DNA of 26,388 nt, from NCBI GenBank assembly GCA_964473205.1, contig CAYYOK010000036.1, positions 1-26,388 on the forward strand, read 5' to 3'. Under the pieces are notes generated by a model, which worked only from the letters and a program-made list of their open reading frames with translations, was not told where the DNA came from and did not search any database. Origin of the DNA: CAYMRL01 sp964473205. Its GTDB lineage: Bacteria; Deinococcota; Deinococci; Deinococcales; Trueperaceae. Each line of letters begins with the position of its first letter. The first letter of the stretch is position 1. Made by a program: the position numbers and the translations under genes. This document shows positions 14,853 to 23,141 of this stretch, in pieces.

Positions 14853-16706
14853 TTGGAACGCGACGCTCTGGTGGCAGTGGCTCTCGGGGAACGCCCCGCG
14901 AGCCTGGTGATCCGCGGCGGTACGCTCGTCAACGTCTACTCTGGCGAGATCTACCAGGCCGACGTCGCGGTGCACGGCGACCGCATCGCGGCAGTAGGCG
15001 AGGTCGAGCGCTGCGTCGGCGAGGGCACCAGCGTGCTCGACGCCTCCGGCAAGTATCTTGTTCCCGGCTTCATAGAGACACACGTGCACGTCGGCGCCAC
15101 GTCGCTCGGTTCCACCGAGCTGGCGCGCCTGCTCGTGCCGTTCGGGACCGCGGCGATAGTCACCGACTTCACCGAGGCGACGAAGCTCAGGGGCGTCAAG
15201 GCCGCCCGCTTCTTCCTCGACGAAGCCAACCGCACACCGTTGAAGGTCTATTTCTCGCCGTTCTATACCGCCATGCTCGGTTCGGCGTCGCGACCGGGCG
15301 TGACCCTGGATGAGTTCGAAGAGATGCTCGACTGGCCCGAGTGCGTCGAGCTGCGCGAGTGGAACGTGCAGTCTAACCGCCACGCCTCGCCCCTGGTGCG
15401 CGAGGCAGGGCGCATGGCAGAGCGCAAGGGCAAGCTACTCGCCGGCCACATGCGAGCCCAGCTGGGGCCCGTGCTGCAGGCCTCTGTCGCGGCCGGCACC
15501 AGGTCGGACCACGAGGCCTACACGCTCGAGGAGGCCGTCGAGCGCATCCGCGCCGGGGTGGCCGTGCAGATCAGGTTCGGCTCGGCGCACTGGACCGAGA
15601 CCTGGGACCTGCTGCGCGCCGTGACCGAGCGCCGCTTGGACCCCAGCCTGGTCATGTTCAGCACCGACGAGCAGGAGATCGTCGACGTGCGCGACCTCGG
15701 TTTCCTCGACCACCGCGTGCGCATGGCCATCGAGGCCGGAGTCGCGCCGCTGGAGGCAGTCCGCATGGCCTCGCTCAACCCGGCCCGCTACCTGGGCGTC
15801 ACCGGCGACCTGGGCGGCATCGCGCCGGGGCGCCTGGCGTTCGTCAACTTGGTCGACGACCTCCGCTCCTTCACCGTCACCGAGGTGGTGTACGGCGACA
15901 AGCTCGTCGGGCAGAACGGCCGCTACGTGGCACAGCTAGAGCGTCCCGACTACCCGGCGGAGTTCTACGGCTCGGTGCGCCTCGAGGCGCCGCTGACGGC
16001 CGAGGACTTCGCGGTGCCCGCGAGCGGAACCGCAGCCACGGTGCGGGTCATCGGGTTCGACCCCAAGGTCAGCGGCACGCGTGAGCGACTCGTCACCGTG
16101 CCTGTGACGACGGGCGGGGCCGCGGCCGACCCCACCAACGACGTGGCCAAGATCGCCTCCGTCGAGCGCGGCAGCGGCAGTGGCAAGCGCGGCGTGGGCT
16201 TCGTGCAGGGCCTCGGGATGCGCCGGGGCGCGCTCGGCTTCACCTACCATCCCGGTCCTTGCGAGCTGGCGATCATCGGCGTCGATGACGGCGACATGGC
16301 GGTCGTGGGCAACCGCATCGCGGAGCTGGGCGGCGGCCTGGTGGTGGCCGTCGACGGCGAGGTGCGCGCAGAGGTGCCGATGCCGCTGCTCGGGATCGTG
16401 TCCGACGCCGCGGCGGAAGAGGTCGAGGCCGGCATGCGGGCGGCCAAGGGGATCATCGCCGAGGAGCTCGGGGTCGACTTCGTCAGCAACGTCTACCGGC
16501 TGGCGGTGCTGTTCATCCCGGGCGTCGCGCCCGAGGTGCGCATGTCGGTGGACGGGCTGCTGCGCATCGTGCTCGCCGGCGACAAGCTGGACGTGAACGT
16601 CGTCCCTGTCGTCGTCGAGGCCGAGGAGCTGGCGGCAGGAGACGACGGTGGCGACCCAGCCGGCTCTGCGGCCGGCTCGAAGCCGTCTGAAGGAAAGGGT
16701 GAGTGA
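14853..16706 (+). CDS. Adenine-deaminase-like amidohydrolase, paralogue 1
   Basis: A 617-residue metal-dependent amidohydrolase related to adenine deaminase (COG1001), cytoplasmic. The TIM-barrel part has H77 and H79 in ETHVHVGATS, H220 in RSDHEAYTLEEA, and D272 in MFSTDEQE; LVIRGGTLVNVYSGEIY is the usual N-terminal beta-sandwich start and GDLGGIAPGRLAFVNLVDDL closes the barrel. The C-terminal domain of the family is present (KRGVGFVQGLGMRRGALGFT). Where true adenine deaminases have DPHE, this protein has DFTE (105-108), and YHPGP stands in the C-domain in place of AHDSHN, so adenine is not a safe substrate. TTG 14853 is preferred as start because the paralogues begin at the matching LERD or NERD and AGGAAGGA lies five bases before; GTG 14784 (640 residues) is the alternative. 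It ends in a GTGA overlap with paralogue 2. Confidence 0.82.
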   Translation: MERDALVAVALGERPASLVIRGGTLVNVYSGEIYQADVAVHGDRIAAVGEVERCVGEGTSVLDASGKYLVPGFIETHVHVGATSLGSTELARLLVPFGTAAIVTDFTEATKLRGVKAARFFLDEANRTPLKVYFSPFYTAMLGSASRPGVTLDEFEEMLDWPECVELREWNVQSNRHASPLVREAGRMAERKGKLLAGHMRAQLGPVLQASVAAGTRSDHEAYTLEEAVERIRAGVAVQIRFGSAHWTETWDLLRAVTERRLDPSLVMFSTDEQEIVDVRDLGFLDHRVRMAIEAGVAPLEAVRMASLNPARYLGVTGDLGGIAPGRLAFVNLVDDLRSFTVTEVVYGDKLVGQNGRYVAQLERPDYPAEFYGSVRLEAPLTAEDFAVPASGTAATVRVIGFDPKVSGTRERLVTVPVTTGGAAADPTNDVAKIASVERGSGSGKRGVGFVQGLGMRRGALGFTYHPGPCELAIIGVDDGDMAVVGNRIAELGGGLVVAVDGEVRAEVPMPLLGIVSDAAAEEVEAGMRAAKGIIAEELGVDFVSNVYRLAVLFIPGVAPEVRMSVDGLLRIVLAGDKLDVNVVPVVVEAEELAAGDDGGDPAGSAAGSKPSEGKGE

Positions 16707-18532
16707 AGTTGGAACGAGACGATCTGGTAGCCGTTGCGCTGGGCGAGAAGCCTGCGGGTCTGGTGATCCGCGGCGGTCACCTGGTCAACGTGTACTCGGG
16801 TGAGATCTACGCCGCCGATGTCGCGATCGAGGGCGACCGCATCGCGGCGGTCGCGGTGGCGGGCGATCCCGACTCCGAGCGGTGGGTCGGGCCTGACACG
16901 ACGGAGGTCGAAGCCAAGGGCCGCTACCTCGTCCCCGGCTTCATCGAGGGGCACATCCACGTCGGCGCCACCTCGCTGGCTGTCACCGAGATGGCGCGCC
17001 TCCTGGTGCCTTACGGCACGGCCGCGATCGTGACCGACTTCAACGAGGCCACCAAGGTCCAGGGACCGCAGGTGGCTCGTTACTACCTAGACGAAGCCAA
17101 GCGCACGCCGATGACGGTCTACTACTCGCCCTTCCACACCAGCCTCATCCCCACCGACGGCCGCGAAGGCGTGAGCCTCGAGCAGCTCGACGAGATGATG
17201 AGCTGGCCGGAGGCCAAGGAGCTGCGCGAGTGGAACGTCCAGCAGCATCGCAGCCCCAACGAGAAGGTCAGGCGCGCCGGCGAGATGGCGCGGGCGCACG
17301 GCCTGCGACTGGCCGGCCACCTGCGGCTGTTCATGGGCGGCCTGCTGCACGCCTCGGTCGCCTCCGGCGCGGTCTCGGACCACGAGACCTACACCGTCGA
17401 CGAGGCGGTCGAGAGGATCCGGGCCGGCGTCGCCTTGCAGATCCGCTTCGGCTCGGCTCACTGGCATGAGATCCACGACATCCTGCGCGTCGTCACCGAG
17501 AAGCGCCTCGACTCGAGCCTGGTCATGTTCAGCACCGACGAGCAGGAGATCGTCGACATCCGCGACCACGGCTTCCTCGACCACCGCGTCCGCATGGCCA
17601 TCGAGCACGGCGTCGCGCCGCTCGACGCCATCCGGATGGCCTCGCTCAACCCCGCGCGCTACCTGGGCGTCACCGGCGACCTGGGCGGCATCGCCCCCGG
17701 CCGCAAGGCGTTCGTGAGCCTGGTCGACGACCTGCGCTCGTTCACCATCGAGGAGGTCGTGTACGGCGAGCAGGTCGTCGCTCGCGGCAACCGCTACGTC
17801 GCCGAGCTACCGCGGCCCAGCTACCCGCAGGAGTTCTACGGGACCGTCAGGCTCGCGCGGCCCCTGACCGCCGCCGACTTCGAGATCACCGCCCCTGCGG
17901 GCGCGCCTGCCAGCGGCGGCAGCGCCAAGGCGCGGGTCATCGGCTTCCACCCCGAGGCGATGGGCAGCAAGGAGCTCCACCTCGACCTGCCGGTGGCCGA
18001 CGGCAAGGTCCAGGTCGACCCGGCGCAAGACGTCGTCAAGCTCGCCTCGGTCGAGCGCATCGGCGGGATCGGCAAGCACGGGGTCGGGTTCGTCAGAGGC
18101 TTGAAGCTGAGGAGCGGCGCGCTGGGCTTCACCTACCACCCCGGACCGTCCGAGCTGGCGCTCATCGGCACCAACGACGCCGACATGGCGCTGGTGGGCA
18201 ACCGCATCGCGGCGCTGGGCGGCGGCCTGGTCGTCGCGCAGGACGGGGAGATCCTCGCGGAGGTCCCGATGGCGCTGCACGGCGTCGTCTCGGACGCGCC
18301 CGCCGAGGAGGTCGAGGCCGGCATGCGGCACGCCAAGCGCATGATCGCCGAGCGCCTCGGGATCGACTTCATCAGCAACTACTACCGGCTGACCGGCTTC
18401 TTCATCCCCGGGGTCTCACCCGAGCTGCGCATGTCCGTCAGAGGGCTGCTCAAGGTGGCGTACGCCGGCGACCAGCTCAAGGTAGAGCCCATCCCCGTGC
18501 TGGTCGAGTCCACACCAGCGGCAGCGGACTAG
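16703..18532 (+). CDS. Adenine-deaminase-like amidohydrolase, paralogue 2
   Basis: A 609-residue amidohydrolase closely similar to paralogue 1 throughout. Visible active-site elements are H84 and H86 in EGHIHVGATS, DFNE at 112-115 (Asn in place of the family His), H227 in VSDHETYTVDEA, and D279 in MFSTDEQE. RIRAGVALQIRFGSAHWHE has Phe where adenine deaminases usually have Glu (IREGS). The C-terminal domain has GVGFVRGLKLRSGALGFTYH. GTG 16703 overlaps the TGA of paralogue 1; TTG 16709 is a possible alternative because the block TTGGAACGxGAC is shared with the start of paralogue 1. Its stop is 10 bp before paralogue 3. Likely a hydrolase for a C-N bond in a ring or an amidine, with a substrate related to those of its neighbours. 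Confidence 0.83.
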   Translation: MKLERDDLVAVALGEKPAGLVIRGGHLVNVYSGEIYAADVAIEGDRIAAVAVAGDPDSERWVGPDTTEVEAKGRYLVPGFIEGHIHVGATSLAVTEMARLLVPYGTAAIVTDFNEATKVQGPQVARYYLDEAKRTPMTVYYSPFHTSLIPTDGREGVSLEQLDEMMSWPEAKELREWNVQQHRSPNEKVRRAGEMARAHGLRLAGHLRLFMGGLLHASVASGAVSDHETYTVDEAVERIRAGVALQIRFGSAHWHEIHDILRVVTEKRLDSSLVMFSTDEQEIVDIRDHGFLDHRVRMAIEHGVAPLDAIRMASLNPARYLGVTGDLGGIAPGRKAFVSLVDDLRSFTIEEVVYGEQVVARGNRYVAELPRPSYPQEFYGTVRLARPLTAADFEITAPAGAPASGGSAKARVIGFHPEAMGSKELHLDLPVADGKVQVDPAQDVVKLASVERIGGIGKHGVGFVRGLKLRSGALGFTYHPGPSELALIGTNDADMALVGNRIAALGGGLVVAQDGEILAEVPMALHGVVSDAPAEEVEAGMRHAKRMIAERLGIDFISNYYRLTGFFIPGVSPELRMSVRGLLKVAYAGDQLKVEPIPVLVESTPAAAD

Positions 18533-18542
18533 GCGTAGCGGC

Positions 18543-20393
18543 ATGACCTCGACGGCTAGAGACACAGAGTCCCGGGCGCTCGCCAACGAGCGCGACGCCC
18601 TGGTGGCCGTGGCGCTGGGCGAGCTGCACGCCGACCTGGTCGTGACCGGCGGCCGGTTGGTAAACGTCTACTCCGGCGAGATCTACTTCGCCGACGTCGC
18701 TATCCACGGCGAGCGGATCGCCGCGGTGGGCGACATCGAGCGCTGCGTGGGCCCAGAGACCGTGGTGGTCGAGGCCAAGGGCCGCTACCTGGTCCCCGGC
18801 CTCATCGAGACGCACATCCACGTAGGGGCCACCTCCCTGACCATGACCGAGCTGGCGAGGCTGCTGGTACCGCTCGGAACGGCCGCCCTCGTCACCGACT
18901 TCACCGAGGCCGGCAAGATGCGCGGCAAGAACGCCATGCGCTTCTTCCTCGACGAAGCCGCCCGCACTCCGCTGAAGGCGTACTTCTCGCCGTTCTACAC
19001 GACGTTGATGGGTATCGAAGGGCGGCCTGGAGCCACCCTCGACGAGCTCGTCGAGATGCTCGGCTGGCCCGAGTGCCTGGAGCTGCGCGAGTGGAACCTC
19101 TTCGCCCAGCGCAGCCCCAACGAGCAGCTGCGCTCGCTGGCTGACCTGGCCAGGCGGCACGGCAAGCTGCTGTGCGGCCATCTGGAGGGGCAGAGCGGAA
19201 GCACCCTGCAGGCCAGCGTGGCGAGCGGTGTGCAGTCCGATCACGAGGTGGCCACCGAGGAGGAGCTGCTGGCGAGGCTGAGGCTGGGGCTGGCGGTGCA
19301 GGTCCGCTTCAGCTCCGGCGCCGACAACCTCGCCGTGCTGCGCTCTCTGGCCCGGGCCCCGCTGGACACGCGCAACGTCATGTTCGCCACCGACGAGGAG
19401 GACATCGACGACATAGCCCGCCTCGGCCACCTCGATCACCGGGTGAGGGAGGCGATCGCGATGGGGATCGCTCCGCTCGACGCGGTGCGCATGGCCACCC
19501 TCAACGCCGCCGCCTACCTGGGCCTGACCGGCGACATCGGAGGCATCGCGCCGGGCCGGCGGGCCTTCGTCAACCTCGTCGACGACCTGCGCGACTTCAA
19601 CGTCACCGAGGTGATCAGCGGCCCCGCGGTGGTCGCACGCGACGGCAGGTACGTCGCCGAGCTCGACGCTCCCAGCTATCCCCCCGAGTTCAGGAGCAGC
19701 ATCAAGCTCAAGGCGCCCCTGACGGCGCAGGACTTCCGCATCGTGCCCGCCGCCGGCGACGTCGACGAGGCCGGCACGGTGGACGCCCTGGTCATCGGCG
19801 TCGAGCCCTACTGCGTCTACACCGAGACCGAGCGGGCCAGGCTGGCCGCGAGCGAGGGCGCGGTGGCACCGGACCCCGAGCGCGACATCGCCAAGATCGC
19901 GGTGGTCGAGCGCCACTTCGCCAGCGGGAAGGTCGGGCTCGGCTTCGCGCGCGGGTTCGGCATCGAGCGCGGCGCGTTCGGCTCCTCCTACCACCCTGGA
20001 CCCGTTCAGATCGGCATCGTCGGCGTCAACGACGCCGACATGGCCGCGGTCGCCAACCGCATCGCCGAGCTGAACGGCGGCTTCGTGGCCGTGGTGGACG
20101 GCCGGGTGGTAGCCGAGATCGCCCTGCCGCTGCTCGGCTTCCTCAGCGAGGAGCCGGCCGAGGACGTGATAGCCGGCTTCAGGGAGGTCAAGCGAGCGAT
20201 AGCCGCCGAGCTGGGCTCGGACTTCGCCGGCCTGTTCACGGCGCTGGCCTACACTTGTATGCCAGGCGTCCTGCCGACAGTGCGCATGACCGCGGACGGA
20301 CCTGTGACGGTCCAGCGCGGCGAGAAGCGTCTCCTCGTGGCGCCCGCGCCCGTGCTGCAGGGAGCGCGGCAGGGGGCGAGGCCACCGACATGA
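18543..20393 (+). CDS. Adenine-deaminase-like amidohydrolase, paralogue 3
   Basis: A 616-residue member, the most diverged of the three. It keeps H91 and H93 in ETHIHVGATS, DFTE (119-122), H234 in QSDHEVATEEE and D284, but the latter is in FATDEEDID instead of FSTDEQEIVD. VQVRFSSGADNLAVLRSL replaces the IRFGSAHW.E segment of the other two, which suggests a changed substrate pocket. The C-domain has GKVGLGFARGFGIERGAFGSSYHPGP. It begins at ATG 18543 with a 19-residue polar lead before NERDALVAVALGE; the ribosome site is weak. Its TGA overlaps the ATG of the GntR regulator gene (ATGA at 20390-20393). Confidence 0.82.
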   Translation: MTSTARDTESRALANERDALVAVALGELHADLVVTGGRLVNVYSGEIYFADVAIHGERIAAVGDIERCVGPETVVVEAKGRYLVPGLIETHIHVGATSLTMTELARLLVPLGTAALVTDFTEAGKMRGKNAMRFFLDEAARTPLKAYFSPFYTTLMGIEGRPGATLDELVEMLGWPECLELREWNLFAQRSPNEQLRSLADLARRHGKLLCGHLEGQSGSTLQASVASGVQSDHEVATEEELLARLRLGLAVQVRFSSGADNLAVLRSLARAPLDTRNVMFATDEEDIDDIARLGHLDHRVREAIAMGIAPLDAVRMATLNAAAYLGLTGDIGGIAPGRRAFVNLVDDLRDFNVTEVISGPAVVARDGRYVAELDAPSYPPEFRSSIKLKAPLTAQDFRIVPAAGDVDEAGTVDALVIGVEPYCVYTETERARLAASEGAVAPDPERDIAKIAVVERHFASGKVGLGFARGFGIERGAFGSSYHPGPVQIGIVGVNDADMAAVANRIAELNGGFVAVVDGRVVAEIALPLLGFLSEEPAEDVIAGFREVKRAIAAELGSDFAGLFTALAYTCMPGVLPTVRMTADGPVTVQRGEKRLLVAPAPVLQGARQGARPPT

Positions 20394-21130
20394 TCCAGCC
20401 GGTCACCAGGCAGAGACTGTACGAGAAGGTCGCCGACCAGATCCAGGCGCTCATCGCATCCGGCAACCTGGCCGCCGGGGACCGGCTGGCGAACGAGCGC
20501 ACGCTCGCCGAGCAGTTCGAGGTGAGCCGGACCGTCGTGCGTGAGGCCCTGAAGACGCTGGCGGTGAGAGGCCTGATCGAGGTGCGCCCCGGCCAGGGGA
20601 CGTTCGTGGTGGACGCGACGGGCGACACCCTCTCGCGCTCGTTCCAGACCATGCTCTACCTCGACCAGGGCGAGGACCCCTACGCCAGCCTCGTCGAGGT
20701 CCGCGAGATCCTCGAGCCGGAGATCGCCTACCGCGCCGCGTTGCGCGCCAGGCCCGAGAACGTCGAGGCGATGCGCGACGCCGTCGCCAGCATGGACGCC
20801 CACATGCACGACATGGTGGGGTTCATCAGGGCCGACGACGCCTTCCACCTCGCCCTGGCCGTCGCCACTCAGAACGCGTTCGTGCCGCGCCTGCTGTCTT
20901 CGGTGGTAGACGTGCTGCACGAGCATCGCAGCCGCATCTTCAGGACCTCGGGCGGCGCGCAGCGCGGTCAGAGCCACCACAAGCGCATCCTCAGAGCCAT
21001 CGAGGACGGCGCGCCGGAGGCCGCGCGCGAGGCGATGCGCGGCCACCTGGCGCAGGTCCGCGAGGACACCGAGCACTCGGCGGAGTCGGGCGATGGCGAG
21101 AGCAGGACGAGACATGGAGAAGAGCAGTGA
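20390..21130 (+). CDS. GntR-family transcriptional regulator, FadR subfamily
   Basis: A 246-residue DNA-binding regulator. The winged helix-turn-helix (about 10-75) contains LANERTLAEQFEVSRTVVRE and the wing GLIEVRPGQGTFVVDATGD. The C-terminal FCD all-helical ligand domain has the metal-site residues in RADDAFHLALA and the HHKRIL segment. The start ATG 20390 overlaps the stop of amidohydrolase 3 (ATGA) and its own stop overlaps the GTG of E1 alpha (GTGA), so it is translated as part of the operon. FCD regulators respond to small organic acids from the pathway they control. The GTGGT-ATG-ACCAC site at 12710 is a good candidate target. Whether it represses or activates is not shown. Confidence 0.92.
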   Translation: MIQPVTRQRLYEKVADQIQALIASGNLAAGDRLANERTLAEQFEVSRTVVREALKTLAVRGLIEVRPGQGTFVVDATGDTLSRSFQTMLYLDQGEDPYASLVEVREILEPEIAYRAALRARPENVEAMRDAVASMDAHMHDMVGFIRADDAFHLALAVATQNAFVPRLLSSVVDVLHEHRSRIFRTSGGAQRGQSHHKRILRAIEDGAPEAAREAMRGHLAQVREDTEHSAESGDGESRTRHGEEQ

Positions 21131-22098
21131 CCAAGGCCGACCGGGCTAAGCAGTGGCGCCACATGTACCGGCAGATGTGGAAGATCAGGGTCTTCGAGGA
21201 GCACGCCAACGACCTCTACCTGAGCGGCAAGATGCCGGGCCTCACCCACATGTACTCGGGCCAAGAGGCGGTCGCGGTGGGGATCTGCGAGGCGTTGGGG
21301 CGCAGCGACTACATCACCAGCACGCATCGCGGCCACGGCCACTGCGTGGCCAAGGGAGCCAAGCTCGACCTGATGTTCGCCGAGCTCCTCGGCCGCGCTC
21401 CCGGCTACTGCCGCGGCAAGGGCGGCTCGATGCACATCGCCGACCAGGAGAACGGCAACCTCGGCGCCAACGCGATCGTGGGCGGCAGCGCCGGCATCGC
21501 CACCGGCGCGGGTCTCTCAGCCAAGATGCGCGGCAGCGGCCAGGTGGCGGTGTGCTTCTTCGGCGAGGGCGCGCTGGGCCAGGGCCTGCTCTACGAGGTC
21601 ATGAACATGGCGCAGCTGTGGAAGCTGCCCGTGATCTACGTCTGCGAGAACAACCAGTACGGCGAGTACACCCACTTCAGCGAGACCACGGCCGGCAGAG
21701 TCATCGACAGGGCGAGAGCCTTCGGGATCCGCGCCGTCGAGGTCGACGGGCAGGACGTTCTCGCCGTCCACGCCGCGGCTACCGAGCTCGTCGCGCTGGC
21801 CAGGGCCGGTGAGGGCCCAGCCTTCATCGAGTGCCACACGTACCGCTACCACGGCCACCACGTCGGCGACATCAACCGCGAGTACTACCGCCCCAAGAGC
21901 GAGGAGAGCGAGTGGCGCACCGAGCGCGACCCTCTCAAGCTGTTCGCGGCGCGGCTGGAGGCCGACGGCGTCATGAGCGCCGCCGAGCTGGCGGAGGTCG
22001 AGGCCTCGGTGCGCCAGGAGGCCGCCGAGGCCGTGGCCTTCGGGCTCGCGGCTCCGTTCCCCGATCCGAGCGAGGTGACCTTGCATGTCTACGCGTGA
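21127..22098 (+). CDS. TPP-dependent dehydrogenase E1 component, alpha subunit
   Basis: A 323-residue alpha subunit of a thiamine-diphosphate 2-oxo-acid or acetoin-type dehydrogenase. The ThDP/Mg site is intact: GEG (146-148) and ENN ending at N176, the usual spacing of about 30 residues. Other family segments are GLTHMYSGQEAVAVGI, ITSTHRGHGHCVAKG, GRAPGYCRGKGGSMHIAD, and the phosphorylation-loop region TYRYHGHHVGD. In bacteria AcoA-type and PDH-type subunits share these motifs, so the substrate may be a 2-oxo acid, acetoin, or another C-C cleavable compound. GTG 21127 has GGAGA seven bases before it and overlaps the regulator stop. The beta-subunit gene starts 14 bases before this stop. Confidence 0.92.
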   Translation: MTKADRAKQWRHMYRQMWKIRVFEEHANDLYLSGKMPGLTHMYSGQEAVAVGICEALGRSDYITSTHRGHGHCVAKGAKLDLMFAELLGRAPGYCRGKGGSMHIADQENGNLGANAIVGGSAGIATGAGLSAKMRGSGQVAVCFFGEGALGQGLLYEVMNMAQLWKLPVIYVCENNQYGEYTHFSETTAGRVIDRARAFGIRAVEVDGQDVLAVHAAATELVALARAGEGPAFIECHTYRYHGHHVGDINREYYRPKSEESEWRTERDPLKLFAARLEADGVMSAAELAEVEASVRQEAAEAVAFGLAAPFPDPSEVTLHVYA

Positions 22099-23128
22099 GC
22101 TGGCGCGAGCCGGCACCGCCACGGTTCCGGCCGCCTCCGAGCGGGTGATCACCTTCTCGCAGGCGGTGCGCGAGGCTCTGGCCGAGGAGCTGCGCCGCGA
22201 CCCGGCCGTGTTCATCATCGGCGAGGACGTCGCCGAGGCTGGGACGCCGTTCAAGGTGCTGTCCGGTCTGGTCGAGGAGTTCGGTCCGCAGCGCGTGATG
22301 GACACGCCGATCTCCGAGGCCGGCTTCACCGGCTTGGCGGTCGGAGCAGCCATGACCGGCATGCGCCCGGTCGTCGACCTGATGTTCGGAGACTTCCTGA
22401 CGCTGGTGATGGACCAGCTCGTCAACCAGGCGGCCAAGACCCACTACATGTCGGGCGGCAAGCTGAAGGTGCCGCTGACGCTGCGCACCACGCTGGGCGC
22501 CACGCGCCGCTCCGCCGCGCAGCACAGCCAGAGCCTGCACGCCTGGGTCAGCCACGTGCCTGGCCTCATCGTCGCGATCCCCTCGACGCCCTACGACGCC
22601 AAGGGCCTGCTGAAGTCCGCGATCCGCAACGACAACCCCGTCGTCTTCTTCGAGGACAAGATGGGCTACACCGACAAGGGCGCGGTGCCGGAGGACGAAT
22701 ACCTCGTCCCGCTGGGCGTAGCCGACGTCAAGCGCCGCGGCGACGACGTCACCCTGGTCGCGACCAGCAGCATGGTGCAGGTCGCGCTCAAGGCCGCCGA
22801 GCTCCTGGAGCAGGGCGGGATCAGCGCCGAGGTCGTCGACCCTCGCACGCTCTTCCCTCTCGACAAGGACACGCTCGTCGAGTCGGCGAGGAAGACGGGC
22901 CACGTCATCGTCATCGACGAGGGTTACGAGCGCTACGGAGTCACCGCCGAGATCGCCAGCGTGATCGCCGACGGCGCCTTCTACCACCTCGATGCGCCGG
23001 TCAGGCGCATGGGCGCGCTCGACGTGCCCGTCCCCTTCTCGCCCACCCTCGAGGACGTGACCGTGCCGACGCCGGCCACGGTAGCGGCCGCCGCCAAGGA
23101 GCTCCTGGTCCCGGCCGGGAGCAACTGA
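22085..23128 (+). CDS. TPP-dependent dehydrogenase E1 component, beta subunit
   Basis: A 347-residue beta subunit, partner of the preceding gene in an alpha2-beta2 enzyme. It begins with a 20-residue variable lead, then VITFSQAVREALAEELRRDP, FIIGEDVAEAGTPFKVLSGL with the conserved Glu that activates thiamine, DTPISEAGFTGLAVGAAMTG, and the potassium-loop and interface segments typical of the family. The C-terminal transketolase-like domain has DPRTLFPLDKDTLVESARKT and VIDEGYERYGVTAEIAS. ATG 22085 lies within the alpha gene (14-base overlap) behind GAGGTGA, so synthesis is coupled. No E3 (lipoamide dehydrogenase) gene is in the window. Confidence 0.93.
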   Translation: MSTRELARAGTATVPAASERVITFSQAVREALAEELRRDPAVFIIGEDVAEAGTPFKVLSGLVEEFGPQRVMDTPISEAGFTGLAVGAAMTGMRPVVDLMFGDFLTLVMDQLVNQAAKTHYMSGGKLKVPLTLRTTLGATRRSAAQHSQSLHAWVSHVPGLIVAIPSTPYDAKGLLKSAIRNDNPVVFFEDKMGYTDKGAVPEDEYLVPLGVADVKRRGDDVTLVATSSMVQVALKAAELLEQGGISAEVVDPRTLFPLDKDTLVESARKTGHVIVIDEGYERYGVTAEIASVIADGAFYHLDAPVRRMGALDVPVPFSPTLEDVTVPTPATVAAAAKELLVPAGSN

Positions 23129-23141
23129 ACAGGAGCTGTGC

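Noticed and set aside
18477..19994. Long antisense open frame opposite amidohydrolase 3, and similar long frames at 5412-6869 (-) and 5036-7192 (+)
   Set aside because: These are by-products of high GC and biased codon use in the real genes; translations are rich in Arg, Ala, Gly or Gln/Asp/His with no domain motifs, while the other strand or frame carries intact enzymes.
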